Shown: positions 18,025 to 26,396, counted from the first letter of the stretch. The stretch is DNA of 57,462 bases from Candidatus Auribacterota bacterium (GCA_022711655.1 JAKLEM010000009.1:1-57462), one strand, 5' to 3'. Program-made: numbers and translations. Notes: generated from the letters alone by a model not told the origin.

Positions 18025-19182
18025 ATGGCGGAAAGGCAGGAAAAATCGTTTTTCGCTCCCGGCGAGCGGAGCACGCCGAAACAGATCGAGAAGCGGGTGA
18101 AGACCGTCGCCCGCTATCTCAGCGACAACCGGCTGCTCTCAAGTATTTTCGAGGCGATGAACGAGATCGTCATGATCCTCGACGAGAACCGTCAGGCGGT
18201 CTATGTGAACAGGGCGTTGGCGACGTTCCTCTCCTGCGAGAAGATCGACGACCTCTACGGGAAACGTCCCGGCGAGATATTCCAGTGCGTCTACGCGGCA
18301 GAATGCGAGCTGGGGTGCGGGACCTCGAGCTTTTGCGTGAACTGCAAGGGCGTCCAAGCGATCCTGGCGGCGATCGGCGGGAAACGGGGTATCGAGGAAT
18401 GCACCATCCATCGCCGGAAAGGCGGCAGCACGTTGAACCTCTCGGTCGTCGCGGTGCCGATGACCGTGGAAGACGAGAAGTTCATCCTGTTCGTCGTGCG
18501 CGACATCAGCGCCCAGAAACGGTTCCGCGAGCTCGAGCGGATCTTTTTCCACGACGTCCTGAACCTCTCGACGGTCATCTGGGGGATGTCGGACATCCTC
18601 CGGGAAGGGCATATCGAGAAGAGCAAGGAGTACGGCGAGAAGATATACCGGGCGGTACGGCGGCTGGTCGACGAGATACAGATCCAGAAAGAACTGCTCC
18701 AGGCGGAGAGCAACGAGCTGACGGTCAGCCCGGAGGCGGTGGGGTCGATGGACATCATCAGGCAGATCATCCTTTTCTACGAGAACCACGATGTCGCCAG
18801 GGGGAAGCAGATCGCCATAGACACCAAGACGCAGAACATCGTTTTCCAGAGCGACGCGACGCTGCTGCAGCGCGTGATCGGCAACATGCTCAAGAACGCG
18901 CTCGAAGCGACGCAGCACGGCGGGACGGTCGTCATCGGCGGCTGTAAGACCGACGGCATGGTGGAGTTCTGGGTGCACAACGACACCTTCATGACGGAAG
19001 AGGTGCGCCAGCAGGTCTTCAAGCGCTCTTTTTCGACGAAGGAGAAGGGGCGCGGGCTCGGGACGTACAGCATGAAACTATTGACCGAAGGGTATCTGAA
19101 CGGGGTTATCTCGTTCGAGTCGACGCCGGCAAAGGGCACGACGTTCTACGTGCGCCTGCCGATGTCCATGGACATGGCGTGA
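18025..19182 (+). CDS. soluble PAS sensor histidine kinase
   Basis: A 385-residue cytoplasmic kinase with no membrane segment. A PAS domain (about 32-150, SIFEAMNEIVMILDENRQAVYVN) contains a Cys-rich loop (CELGCGTSSFCVNC) of a kind I have seen in PAS kinases of anaerobes. The dimerisation box FFHDVLNLSTVIWGM has the phospho-His at 176. The ATPase domain shows an N box (NMLKNALEAT) and a G box (GRGLGTYSMKLL, about 341-352). ATG 18025 is chosen behind AAGGAAGG; an earlier in-frame ATG at 17986 lies within the promoter. No response regulator gene adjoins it, so it is an orphan here. Redox or ligand sensing by the cysteines is inference. Confidence 0.88.
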   Translation: MAERQEKSFFAPGERSTPKQIEKRVKTVARYLSDNRLLSSIFEAMNEIVMILDENRQAVYVNRALATFLSCEKIDDLYGKRPGEIFQCVYAAECELGCGTSSFCVNCKGVQAILAAIGGKRGIEECTIHRRKGGSTLNLSVVAVPMTVEDEKFILFVVRDISAQKRFRELERIFFHDVLNLSTVIWGMSDILREGHIEKSKEYGEKIYRAVRRLVDEIQIQKELLQAESNELTVSPEAVGSMDIIRQIILFYENHDVARGKQIAIDTKTQNIVFQSDATLLQRVIGNMLKNALEATQHGGTVVIGGCKTDGMVEFWVHNDTFMTEEVRQQVFKRSFSTKEKGRGLGTYSMKLLTEGYLNGVISFESTPAKGTTFYVRLPMSMDMA

Positions 19183-19207
19183 ACGACGGGCGGCGGTGGC
19201 GGGGATA

Positions 19208-19699
19208 ATGAGCAGGATGCAGGGGCAAAGCCCCCACGAGAAGTATATGCGCCGGGCGATCGCGAAAGCGCGCGCGGGGATAGCGGGAGGCCAGACCCCC
19301 TTCGGCGCATGCGTTGTCAGGGACGGCGCGGTGATCAGCGCCGCGCATAATACGGTCTGGCGCGATTGCGACATCACGTCGCACGCCGAGGTCGCGGCTA
19401 TCAGGAAGGCGTGCCGGAAGCTCGGGACCGTCGATCTGAGCGGGTGCACGGTCTATACGACGTGCGAGCCGTGCCCGATGTGCTTCAGCGCCTGCCACTG
19501 GGCGCGGGTATCGGCCGTCGTGTACGGGGCCGATATCGCGGACGCGCAGGCGGCGGGATTTAACGAACTGACGATACCGGCGCTCACGATGAAGCTGATC
19601 GGCGGCAGCGGCGTCGCCGTGACCGGCGGGGTGCTTCGAAACGAGAACCGGGAGCTGTTTCGCGAGTGGCGCAAGGCAAAGAAAAGCAAGACCTATTAA
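19208..19699 (+). CDS. nucleoside/guanine deaminase (CDA superfamily)
   Basis: A 163-residue zinc deaminase. It has the two zinc motifs of the family, SHAEV (His plus catalytic Glu) and CEPCPMCFSACHW (PCxxC). The wording TPFGACVVRDGAVIS and CTVYTTCEPCPMC is close to guanine deaminases and CMP/dCMP-type deaminases; TadA (tRNA adenosine deaminase) is the main alternative. The start is ATG 19208; a GTG at 19196 is in frame but less likely. It follows the kinase gene by 25 bases. Confidence 0.85.
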   Translation: MSRMQGQSPHEKYMRRAIAKARAGIAGGQTPFGACVVRDGAVISAAHNTVWRDCDITSHAEVAAIRKACRKLGTVDLSGCTVYTTCEPCPMCFSACHWARVSAVVYGADIADAQAAGFNELTIPALTMKLIGGSGVAVTGGVLRNENRELFREWRKAKKSKTY

Positions 19700-19727
19700 C
19701 CCGGGGCGGCGCAAAGGAGGTGCGGGG

Positions 19728-19922
19728 ATGAATCAGTTCGATAAAGTGGTGTTGGTCGGCCTTCCGTGGCTGTTCGGCCTGGTCCTGACGCTCTGCGGCG
19801 TTGTGGTGTCGCATGTCCAGCCGGCGCAGCTGCACGGCGTGATCCTGACCATCGGCGGGATAATCTGCTTCGCGATCTTTTGCATATGCAGCCTGCTGGT
19901 GAAGATCCTTTTGAAGAAATAG
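19728..19922 (+). CDS. small two-helix membrane protein
   Basis: A 64-residue protein behind a strong AAAGGAGG site. It has two hydrophobic segments (about 8-28 and 37-60) joined by a short loop and ends in a basic tail (KILLKK), so it should be a hairpin in the inner membrane. Not recognised. It lies between the deaminase and the next hypothetical gene and is probably co-transcribed with them. Confidence 0.65.
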   Translation: MNQFDKVVLVGLPWLFGLVLTLCGVVVSHVQPAQLHGVILTIGGIICFAIFCICSLLVKILLKK

Positions 19923-19933
19923 GCAGCGGTCGC

Positions 19934-20413
19934 ATGAGCGGATTGCCATTTCCCGGCATCGGGATCGTTTTTGACATCGACGCCCTGGGCGGCAGCTATT
20001 ACGGCTACCAGGCGTGGCGCATATTCATGAAGCGGATGCCCCAGGCGCGTATCCGCAACACCGTCCTCAAAGAGGGCGATACGCGCGAGACGCTCGCGGG
20101 AGCGGCGAACGAGTTTTGCATCGCGGTCTACGGGCCGCTGCTGAACCCCGAGCATGTGCGACAGGCGTTCGAGTCGCTGGCCGACAAGGGGCTCGCGCCC
20201 GTCGAACGCCGTTTTATCATGAAGCCGCCGCTCGACGGCGAACCGCTCCCCGTCAGGGGGCGTATCGACATACACGGCCATTTCGTCACCGACGAATGGA
20301 TGCGCGTCGACCACGACCTGTGCAAGGAGGCGCATTGGAAATACCGTCCGGCAAAGGTACCGGCCGAGCTCCCGGAACATTTGCAGAGCGAACTGAAGAA
20401 AATGATGGAGTAA
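19934..20413 (+). CDS. hypothetical protein, soluble
   Basis: A 159-residue protein beginning MSGLPFPGIGIVFDIDALGG at ATG 19934; the longer frame from 19766 overlaps the membrane-protein gene and is a shadow. It is soluble with no signal. A compact block, RGRIDIHGHFVTDEWMRVDH, has several His/Asp residues that could bind a metal, but I recognise no family. It ends 19 bases before tRNA-Ser. Confidence 0.6.
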   Translation: MSGLPFPGIGIVFDIDALGGSYYGYQAWRIFMKRMPQARIRNTVLKEGDTRETLAGAANEFCIAVYGPLLNPEHVRQAFESLADKGLAPVERRFIMKPPLDGEPLPVRGRIDIHGHFVTDEWMRVDHDLCKEAHWKYRPAKVPAELPEHLQSELKKMME

Positions 20414-20432
20414 AGCGAAGAAGATTATACAC

Positions 20433-20521
<89 letters not shown>

Positions 20522-20589
20522 ATTTTTTTGGAGATGACGGGTAGAATGGCTGCATGAGAATCGTGTTTGGAGCACAGGTGGAGGGAGGG

Positions 20590-20663
20590 ATTCGAACCCT
20601 CGAGGGAACGCGATTAGAATTAGAAGCCGCTTTGTAAACGGAGTCGTTCTGACGGCTTCGTTC
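20590..20663. repeat. 74-base dispersed repeat, copy 1 (T-arm derived)
   Basis: Begins ATTCGAACCCTCGAGGGA and ends GACGGCTTCGTTC. A second copy in the same orientation is at 23969-24041, with about ten differences and one length change. Read on the minus strand it contains a T-arm (GAGGG-TTCGAAT-CCCTC) and a weak anticodon-like hairpin, so it may come from a degenerate tRNA. Confidence 0.75.
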
Positions 20664-20690
20664 ACGCCCGGAGGCTCAGCCGGAGGGCAG

Positions 20691-20719
20691 GATAGATTTC
20701 GCGGAGCGAAATCTTTATC
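20691..20719. repeat. intergenic hairpin, copy 1
   Basis: Arms GATAGATTTCGC and GCGAAATCTTTATC around GGA, with a two-base bulge. A related, longer hairpin is at 23858-23905. The remainder of the 284-base gap 20521-20804 is made of the tRNA-like repeats and the ribosome site of the next gene. Confidence 0.6.
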
Positions 20720-20804
20720 CCTCCCTCTCCGCCAGTTTTTTTTGAGCGAGCGGGCGGCATTGTGTAAAGCGAATCGTTGAGGCTGTGCTGAGGAGGAAAC
20801 AATT

Positions 20805-21080
20805 ATGAAGAAGATCGTTGCGCGTCTTTTTATCAAAGATAGTTCCATCGCCGCATTCAAGAGTCTCATCCCCGAGCTTATCGAGAAGACCCGCGCGGAG
20901 AAGGGTTGCCTTTGCTATAGTCTTTTTGAAGATGTAACGTGCCCCGGGGCGTTTTTGTTTTATGAGGAATATCGGGATCAGGCAGCGGTGAACCTGCATA
21001 TGAGTTCGGCGTATCTCCAATCGTTCTTAAGAGATTCGGCAGAGATGCAATCAAGAAAACCGATAATCGACATCATCTGA
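20805..21080 (+). CDS. antibiotic biosynthesis monooxygenase (ABM) domain protein
   Basis: A 91-residue single-domain protein. The pattern VARLFIKDSSIAAFKSLIPELIEKTRAEKGCLCYSLFED, then FLFYEEYRDQAAVNLHMSS, is that of the ABM/YgiN fold, a dimeric ferredoxin-like barrel. Members oxidise quinols or polyketides without cofactor, but many have unknown substrates. A GAGGAGG site precedes the ATG. It is the first gene downstream of the tRNA-derived repeats and reads less GC-rich than most neighbours. Confidence 0.85.
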   Translation: MKKIVARLFIKDSSIAAFKSLIPELIEKTRAEKGCLCYSLFEDVTCPGAFLFYEEYRDQAAVNLHMSSAYLQSFLRDSAEMQSRKPIIDII

Positions 21081-21114
21081 GAAGTCACCGTGGTGTCAAC
21101 ACGGGGAGCTTTCG

Positions 21115-21531
21115 ATGAAGATAGGCATACTATTGATCGCAGGGGCTGCGGTAACCGTCTTTAATATGATCGCCGGGATGGTCACGTGCGGCGGGGTGTT
21201 CAATTGGGTATATACGCTGGAACCGACCGCTATCTGGAAACCGATGAGCGGTCATGGGCCCGGCGCCGGATTCATGATCGGCTGCTTTGTGCTGAACGTC
21301 ATCCTGTCGATCGTGTATGCGTTACTCAAGAACGGTGTCCCCGGAAAGAATAAATATTTTAAAGGGCTGGTTTTCGGGCTCTGTGTGTGGGCGGTGGGGA
21401 TGCTGCCGGGGATGCACGTAACGTACGCCTTCATGACGGTCTCAACGACGGTGGTCGTCTATTGGACGATCCTTGGATTCGTGCAAACCCCGCTCGAAGG
21501 GTTGATCATCGCCGCCATCTATGGCGAATAA
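21115..21531 (+). CDS. four-helix membrane protein, unknown function
   Basis: A 138-residue integral membrane protein with four hydrophobic segments (about 3-25, 50-71, 82-102, 106-130). Glycines are frequent inside the helices. It resembles many uncharacterised ~140-residue membrane proteins but I cannot name a family. It lies 34 bases after the ABM gene. Confidence 0.7.
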   Translation: MKIGILLIAGAAVTVFNMIAGMVTCGGVFNWVYTLEPTAIWKPMSGHGPGAGFMIGCFVLNVILSIVYALLKNGVPGKNKYFKGLVFGLCVWAVGMLPGMHVTYAFMTVSTTVVVYWTILGFVQTPLEGLIIAAIYGE

Positions 21532-21645
21532 TGGCGTAGCCGGCCGAACCGGGGAATCCCTCTTATTGCCTGCCTTCCCGCCGGTGTCTCCTGCGATTGG
21601 CGTCCGGCGCGGTTGAATGCCGTTGTGGTCAAGGGGGTATGACGT

Positions 21646-22347
21646 ATGGATAGCGATAGCCGGCGATTTGCGGCGGTGAAAGAACATTTTGGTGCGGAGG
21701 CAGCCGGTTTCGACGCCATCATCACGGACCGGATCCCGTTGTATGCCGTCCTGATGCAGGCGCTCGTCAATGTGTTGCCGTTCGACCGCGGACAGGTCAT
21801 CAGGATCGCCGATCTCGGGTGCGGTACGGGGACGGTAGCGCTCTTGATCAAAGAACGGTTCCCGCAGGCGGAGATCGCGTGCGTCGACTTCTCTTCCGAG
21901 ATGCTGGCGGCCGCGAGGAAGAAACACGGCGGGCGCCCGGGGTTCACGTATCACGAAAGCGATGTGCGGGCGTTCGATCTCACCGGGTATGATGCGGCCG
22001 CCGCCTCGCTGTGCCTGCACCATATCGACGGCGAACAGGAGAAGAGGGCGTTCTACAAGAAGGTCTGCGCGGGGCTCAGGCCCGGCGGCGTCTTCTATAT
22101 ATACGATGTCATCCTTGCGTCTGACCCTGCGGTGCAGGAGGTCTATCTCGCGGAATGGAAGCGGTACATGCAGACGCGTCTGGCCCCTGCGGCGATAGAG
22201 GACACGATGGAGAAGTACCGGGCCGAAGACCGGCCGTTCCCGCTCATGAAGGAACTCTCGTTCCTGCAGGACGCCGGCTTTGAGGGGGTCGATGTCATAT
22301 GCAAGTATTACAATGGCGCCGTCTACGGAGGTATTCGGCGAAGATGA
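21646..22347 (+). CDS. class I SAM-dependent methyltransferase
   Basis: A 233-residue methyltransferase. Motif I, IADLGCGTGTVALL (about 54-67), the acidic end of strand 2 (CVDFSSEML) and the motif IV region (DAAAASLCLHHI) are clear. GLRPGGVFYIYD corresponds to post-motif IV. The substrate is not indicated. The start is ATG 21646 behind AAGGGGG. The 114-base gap before it shows nothing notable. Confidence 0.88.
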   Translation: MDSDSRRFAAVKEHFGAEAAGFDAIITDRIPLYAVLMQALVNVLPFDRGQVIRIADLGCGTGTVALLIKERFPQAEIACVDFSSEMLAAARKKHGGRPGFTYHESDVRAFDLTGYDAAAASLCLHHIDGEQEKRAFYKKVCAGLRPGGVFYIYDVILASDPAVQEVYLAEWKRYMQTRLAPAAIEDTMEKYRAEDRPFPLMKELSFLQDAGFEGVDVICKYYNGAVYGGIRRR

Positions 22348-22417
22348 AGAACGGTGCAGGCGCGGGACGATAAGAGAATGTCACATGCATAAACGAATAC
22401 GGTAAAGGACAGACGAT

Positions 22418-23365
22418 ATGATGAGACTTGTGTGTGCGTTGGTTGTGGTGTTGGCGGTTGCCCGTCCGTTGTGTGCGCAGGAGACGCCGCGGACGCTCCA
22501 GAAGATATCGGCACATGTGTATGCCTATGTCGGGGTCACGAACGCATCGCCCGGCGGGAATAGCTTCGGCGCGAACTGCGGCGTGATCGTCGGGGATGAC
22601 GCTGTCATGGTCGTCGATACCCTCGTCTCCGCGAAGGAGGCCGCCCGGCTGGACGCGGATATCAGGAAGGTGACCGATAAGCCGGTCAAGTATGTCGTGA
22701 ACACCCACTATCATCTTGACCATGCGTGGGGCAACTCGTATTTCGCCAACAAAGGGGCGGTGATCATCGCCCACGCCAACGCGCGGACCGCCGCGCCGCG
22801 GAGCGAATACGCGTTCGCGCATATCGCCGAGTTCGGCATGACGCAGGCGGACTTGGAAGGGACGGTTTTCACATTACCGCCGGTCACGTTCGATGACCGG
22901 CTGCGCGTTGATCTGGGCGGGGATGTCGCGGTAGAGCTCACGAACCCGGGCCCGTCCCATACGGACGGGAGCATCACCGTCTTTGTCCCCGGTGACAAGG
23001 TCCTGTTTGCCGGGGATATCCTTTTTACGAGATATCATCCGAACGTGGTGGAAGGAGACATCCCGCATTGGATCGCGGTCCTTGCGGAGTTGGAAAAGAC
23101 GCCGGCCACGATCATCGTCCCCGGGCATGGTCCGCTATCGACCGTTGCCGACATCAGGGATATGGAGACATACCTGAAGGAGTTCGATGCGCGGGCGCAA
23201 GAGCTGTGCCGGGATAAGAAGCAGGAAGACGCGCCGGCCATCGCGCGAACGATCATGTCACGGCTCCCGGATCAGGGCCGGACAGAGCTGCCCTATATGG
23301 TAGAGTCGAACCTGCGCCGGCGGTATCTTCCGCCCGCGGAACCTGTCTCCGGCGGGAAGAAATAA
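22418..23365 (+). CDS. exported MBL-fold metallohydrolase
   Basis: A 315-residue zinc hydrolase with a signal peptide (residues 1-20, cleavage after LCA). The zinc motif THYHLDHAWGN (96-106) gives the HxHxDH set, and later GPSHTDGS and VPGHGPLS supply further zinc-binding His residues. This layout matches periplasmic MBL proteins near the B3 beta-lactamase and quinoprotein-relay types. A beta-lactamase role is possible but not shown. AAAGGA precedes the ATG. Confidence 0.85.
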   Translation: MMRLVCALVVVLAVARPLCAQETPRTLQKISAHVYAYVGVTNASPGGNSFGANCGVIVGDDAVMVVDTLVSAKEAARLDADIRKVTDKPVKYVVNTHYHLDHAWGNSYFANKGAVIIAHANARTAAPRSEYAFAHIAEFGMTQADLEGTVFTLPPVTFDDRLRVDLGGDVAVELTNPGPSHTDGSITVFVPGDKVLFAGDILFTRYHPNVVEGDIPHWIAVLAELEKTPATIIVPGHGPLSTVADIRDMETYLKEFDARAQELCRDKKQEDAPAIARTIMSRLPDQGRTELPYMVESNLRRRYLPPAEPVSGGKK

Positions 23366-23428
23366 GCGCCGATCCGCCGAACGGTGTGACAGTGCCTTCG
23401 TAACCCTTCAGTCAGGGGTGGCTGGCAG

Positions 23429-23840
23429 GAAATGTCCCCGTCAGCATCGCGGGATGTGCCCCGGTAAGTGTCATGTCTGCGACGTAGCTTTGTATTTGCT
23501 GGGGCTATTTTGCCCCAGCTTCGAGGCGCGAGGAGTGACGCGTACCCACAGCGGTACGCGAACGACGAGCAACGAAGAAGATGGGGTGAAAGAGCCCCAG
23601 CCCTACGGGAAGGCCCATCTATAGCCAGCTTCTGCGTCACTCCTCCTCGGCGTGCCACAGAGGGCACGCTGTCGTCATCGTTCCTTGAATCTGGCACATA
23701 TCTGGGCCTTCAAATGCAAAGCTACGTCGCAGACATGACACTGGGCACATCCCGCTCAGCGCCACCCCTCGCTCGTCCCTCGCTTTTGCTCGGGACCCCG
23801 TGCCCGCTCGCATTGGCAATGTGCTGACAGGGACATTTCC
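23429..23840. mobile_element. MITE-like palindromic element
   Basis: Long inverted ends: GGAAATGTCCC(C)GTCAGC at 23429 pairs with its complement ending at 23840. 23449-23498 pairs with 23711-23755 almost perfectly apart from a five-base insertion (core GTGTCATGTCTGCGACGTAG). Inside are a small hairpin (CTGGGGC/GCCCCAG, 23498-23518) and further partly inverted segments around GAGGAGTGACGC. It encodes no transposase, so if it is mobile it would be non-autonomous. Confidence 0.6.
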
Positions 23841-23857
23841 CACCCGCGCAGGGTCTC

Positions 23858-23905
23858 AGGGGAGGGATATAGATCTCGCGGTGCGAGATCTATATCCCTC
23901 CCTGA
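23858..23905. repeat. long near-perfect hairpin, copy 2
   Basis: Arms AGGGATATAGATCTCGC and GCGAGATCTATATCCCT around GGT, extended outward with small mismatches (TCAGGGG / CCCTGA). About 22 paired bases. Related to the hairpin at 20691-20719. Confidence 0.75.
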
Positions 23906-23968
23906 CCCCCCCACTAAATCGGAGCGAAAGTTTTCGGATAGAACGCGAAAAAGAAGTGATGTGCACCT

Positions 23969-24041
23969 ATTCGAACCCTCGAGGGAGCGCGATGAGAATG
24001 GAAACCGCTTTGCAGACGGAGTCGTCCTGACGGCTTCGTTC
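23969..24041. repeat. 73-base dispersed repeat, copy 2
   Basis: Same orientation as copy 1 at 20590-20663. The anticodon-like loop reads CTGCAAA on the minus strand, but the stem is imperfect and no acceptor arm is seen. Confidence 0.75.
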
Positions 24042-24197
24042 CCCACCGCCGGTTTTGTGCCGGTCTTCTGGAATACCGGGAAGATGCCCGTGACGCGTCA
24101 AATCGTTTTCCGTAATGCCACGCTGCCGCCGCCCGTAAGCGATCCGTTTTGTCTCGTCTTTCTCCCGAGTGCTGTGATCGCGACGCTATTCTGATCA

Positions 24198-24226
24198 TTG
24201 ACGGATCGCGCTTCTTGTTGTAATAT
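24198..24226 (+). promoter_or_regulatory. promoter of the SulP-Ehr operon
   Basis: TTGACG (24198-24203), 17-base spacer, TAATAT (24221-24226). Transcription would start near 24233, leaving a leader of about 110 bases before the GTG at 24345. Confidence 0.65.
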
Positions 24227-24236
24227 GCATAAATGG

Positions 24237-24254
24237 TCATATAAGAATATATGA
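24237..24254. promoter_or_regulatory. probable ArsR-family operator
   Basis: TCATATAAGAATATATGA, an 18-base palindrome matching at seven positions in each half. It is AT-rich in a GC-rich region and sits just after the predicted start site. ArsR/SmtB proteins bind such ATA..TAT palindromes, and an ArsR gene is second in this operon. Repression by blocking initiation is inferred. Confidence 0.55.
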
Positions 24255-24344
24255 AAATAGCCAGACGCCTCAGAGCCAAGAGCCCGGGGCGCATGAGCTG
24301 TTGCCCGGACCGTTTTTAAACCCTAATCACATGAGGAGTGCTTT

Positions 24345-26009
24345 GTGTTTTCGCCGAAACTGGTGACGTGCCTTAAGGATTACTCGAAGGAGAAGTTCGT
24401 TAAAGATTGTATCGCGGGATTCATTGTCGGGGTGGTCGCGATCCCACTGGCTATCGCATTTGCGATTGCATCAGGAGTTTCCCCTGACAAAGGCCTTTTT
24501 ACGGCGATCATCGCCGGTCTCCTTATATCCGTGCTTGGCGGGAGCCGGGTGCAGGTCGGCGGGCCGACAGGCGCTTTCGTGGTCATTGTCTATGGGGTGG
24601 TGCAGAAACACGGGGTCGACGGGCTAATTATCGCCACATTGATGGCAGGCATCCTCCTGGTGGTCATGGGGGCCGCTAAGCTCGGCACCGCTATCAAGTT
24701 CATTCCGCACTCGGTGATCGTCGGGTTCACCAGCGGGATCGCGGTGATCATCTTTTCATCCCAGGTGAAGGATTTTCTGGGTTTGAGTATCGACAAGGTG
24801 CCTGCGGAGTTCGTGGGGAAATGGCACGTTTTCTTTCAGCATCTCGGCACGGTTAATTATGCCGCATTGATCCTGGGCCTTGTCACAGTCTGTATTATTG
24901 CCATGACCCCCAGGTTCTCAAAGCGTGTGCCGGGCGCTCTTGTTGCCCTTGTTTCCGTCACAGCGCTTGCGGCATTCTTTCATCTGCCTGTCGAGACGAT
25001 CGGCAGCCGTTTTGGGGCATTGCCTCACGGCCTGCCTGTGCCGCATTTCCCTGTGTTAAGTTTTTCAAGGATACGGGAACTCTTTCAGCCTGCTGTGACG
25101 ATCGCGCTCTTAGGCGCCATTGAGTCGCTGCTGTCCGCCGTTGTCGCGGACGGCATGATCGGCGCCCGGCATCGTCCCAATACCGAGCTTATCGGTCAGG
25201 GGATAGCGAATATCGGCTCGGCGCTTTTTGGCGGCATGCCCGCAACGGGGGCCATCGCCAGGACTGTCACCAATATCAAGAATGGGGGCAGAACGCCTAT
25301 CGCCGGCATCGTTCATGCGGTCACGGTCCTCCTTATCATGCTCTTTTTCGGGGCCTGGATCAAATTCGTGCCTTTGGCCTGTCTGGCGGGCATCCTGGTC
25401 GTGGTTGCATACTATATGAGCGAATGGCGGTCTTTCCGGGAGCTGCTCAAGGGGTCTTCCGGCGGAAAGATCGTCCTGGTCATGACGTTCCTTCTGACGG
25501 TTTTTGTCGACCTGAACGTCGCGATCGAGGTCGGAGTTATTCTTGCGACCTTTATCTTTATGAAACGTATGTCCGATGTGACAGAAGTCAAGGTTTTTGC
25601 CAGAGAATACGCAGAAGACGAGAAAATGGAGAAAGGGGAAGATCGCCCGTTAGCGGCATTTGCGCTCCCCCCTAGGGTCGAGGTGTACGAAGTCAACGGC
25701 CCCCTGTTTTTCGGGGCCGCCAACAGTTTTGATGAGGCTGAGCGGCAGGCGCATGAGAAGCCAAAAGTGCGGATCCTGCGGTTCCAGGATGTGCCCTTGA
25801 TCGACTCGACTGGCATGCACGCGCTCAAAAGTTTTTATACGAAGAACAAGCGCGAGGGCATTCACCTTGTCATGACCGGCCTGCATGTCCAGCCGCTCAA
25901 CGAAATGGTCAAATCGAAACTATACGAACTGGTCGGCGAGGAGAATGTCTTCGGCAGCATGAAAGAGTCGATCGCCCGGGCGGAAACATTATTGAAAGAA
26001 ATGAAATGA
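24345..26009 (+). CDS. SulP family anion transporter with STAS domain
   Basis: A 554-residue SLC26/SulP transporter. About 14 membrane segments in the first 410 residues carry the N-terminal signature AGFIVGVVAIPLAIAFAIASGV, followed by GGSRVQVGGPTGAF. A cytoplasmic STAS domain (about 440-554) contains PLIDSTGMHALKSF around residue 486. Members move sulfate, bicarbonate or other anions, often with H+ or Na+. The GTG start has AGGAG at 24331. It is the first gene of an operon encoding a proton-pumping-type complex, so bicarbonate or another anion coupled to that complex is plausible; the substrate is not decided by sequence. Confidence 0.9.
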   Translation: MFSPKLVTCLKDYSKEKFVKDCIAGFIVGVVAIPLAIAFAIASGVSPDKGLFTAIIAGLLISVLGGSRVQVGGPTGAFVVIVYGVVQKHGVDGLIIATLMAGILLVVMGAAKLGTAIKFIPHSVIVGFTSGIAVIIFSSQVKDFLGLSIDKVPAEFVGKWHVFFQHLGTVNYAALILGLVTVCIIAMTPRFSKRVPGALVALVSVTALAAFFHLPVETIGSRFGALPHGLPVPHFPVLSFSRIRELFQPAVTIALLGAIESLLSAVVADGMIGARHRPNTELIGQGIANIGSALFGGMPATGAIARTVTNIKNGGRTPIAGIVHAVTVLLIMLFFGAWIKFVPLACLAGILVVVAYYMSEWRSFRELLKGSSGGKIVLVMTFLLTVFVDLNVAIEVGVILATFIFMKRMSDVTEVKVFAREYAEDEKMEKGEDRPLAAFALPPRVEVYEVNGPLFFGAANSFDEAERQAHEKPKVRILRFQDVPLIDSTGMHALKSFYTKNKREGIHLVMTGLHVQPLNEMVKSKLYELVGEENVFGSMKESIARAETLLKEMK

Positions 26010-26040
26010 TCCCAGCGGGATCTCTGCGCGGAAAGGCCGT

Positions 26041-26376
26041 ATGGAAAAGATAGACGACATGGTGTTCAAGATCAAAGCGGATTTCCTGAAAGCCCTGGCG
26101 CATCCTGCCCGTCTTCAGGTGATTGAGTACCTCAAGGACGGAGAAGCCAGCGTGGGAGCGCTTGTGCAGGCGCTCGGGATCGAGCAGTCAAGTCTGTCGC
26201 GGCATTTGGCCACCCTGCGGAATCTCGGGGTCCTGTCGGCGCGACAGGAAAAGACGAACGTGTATTACAACTTGCAGGACCATGATATCTTCAAAGTGCT
26301 GCGGCCGATCGCGGAGCTGCTCCGGAAAAAATTACGGAGAAGCGAGAAGATCCTTGAGCGCCTCGGCGAAGATTAA
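26041..26376 (+). CDS. ArsR family transcriptional regulator
   Basis: A 111-residue winged-helix protein. ADFLKALAHPARLQVIEYLKDG and the recognition region VGALVQALGIEQSSLSRHLATLRNLGVL are typical ArsR; the wing is SARQEKTNVYYNL. It contains no cysteine at all, so the classical As/Cd thiol site is absent and it should sense something else, or act through the neighbouring EIIA-type protein. Probably binds the palindrome at 24237-24254. Lies 31 bases after SulP. Confidence 0.9.
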   Translation: MEKIDDMVFKIKADFLKALAHPARLQVIEYLKDGEASVGALVQALGIEQSSLSRHLATLRNLGVLSARQEKTNVYYNLQDHDIFKVLRPIAELLRKKLRRSEKILERLGED

Positions 26377-26396
26377 GACACGGGGCAGGAGCTGAT

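Larger units (their letters stand above)
23366..24344. other. 979-base gene-free region rich in repeats
   Basis: No credible gene. It holds a palindromic element (23429-23840), a strong hairpin (23858-23905), the second copy of the T-arm-derived repeat (23969-24041), and the promoter and operator of the SulP operon (24198-24254). Short open frames here are translations of these repeats. Confidence 0.8.

Noticed and set aside
23468-23827. A 119-residue frame inside the palindromic element
   Set aside because: It lies wholly in inverted-repeat DNA, has no ribosome site, and its residues follow the repeat structure.
20590-24041. Two further tRNA genes on the minus strand
   Set aside because: Only the T-arm is convincing; the anticodon stem is mismatched and no acceptor stem or D-arm can be drawn.
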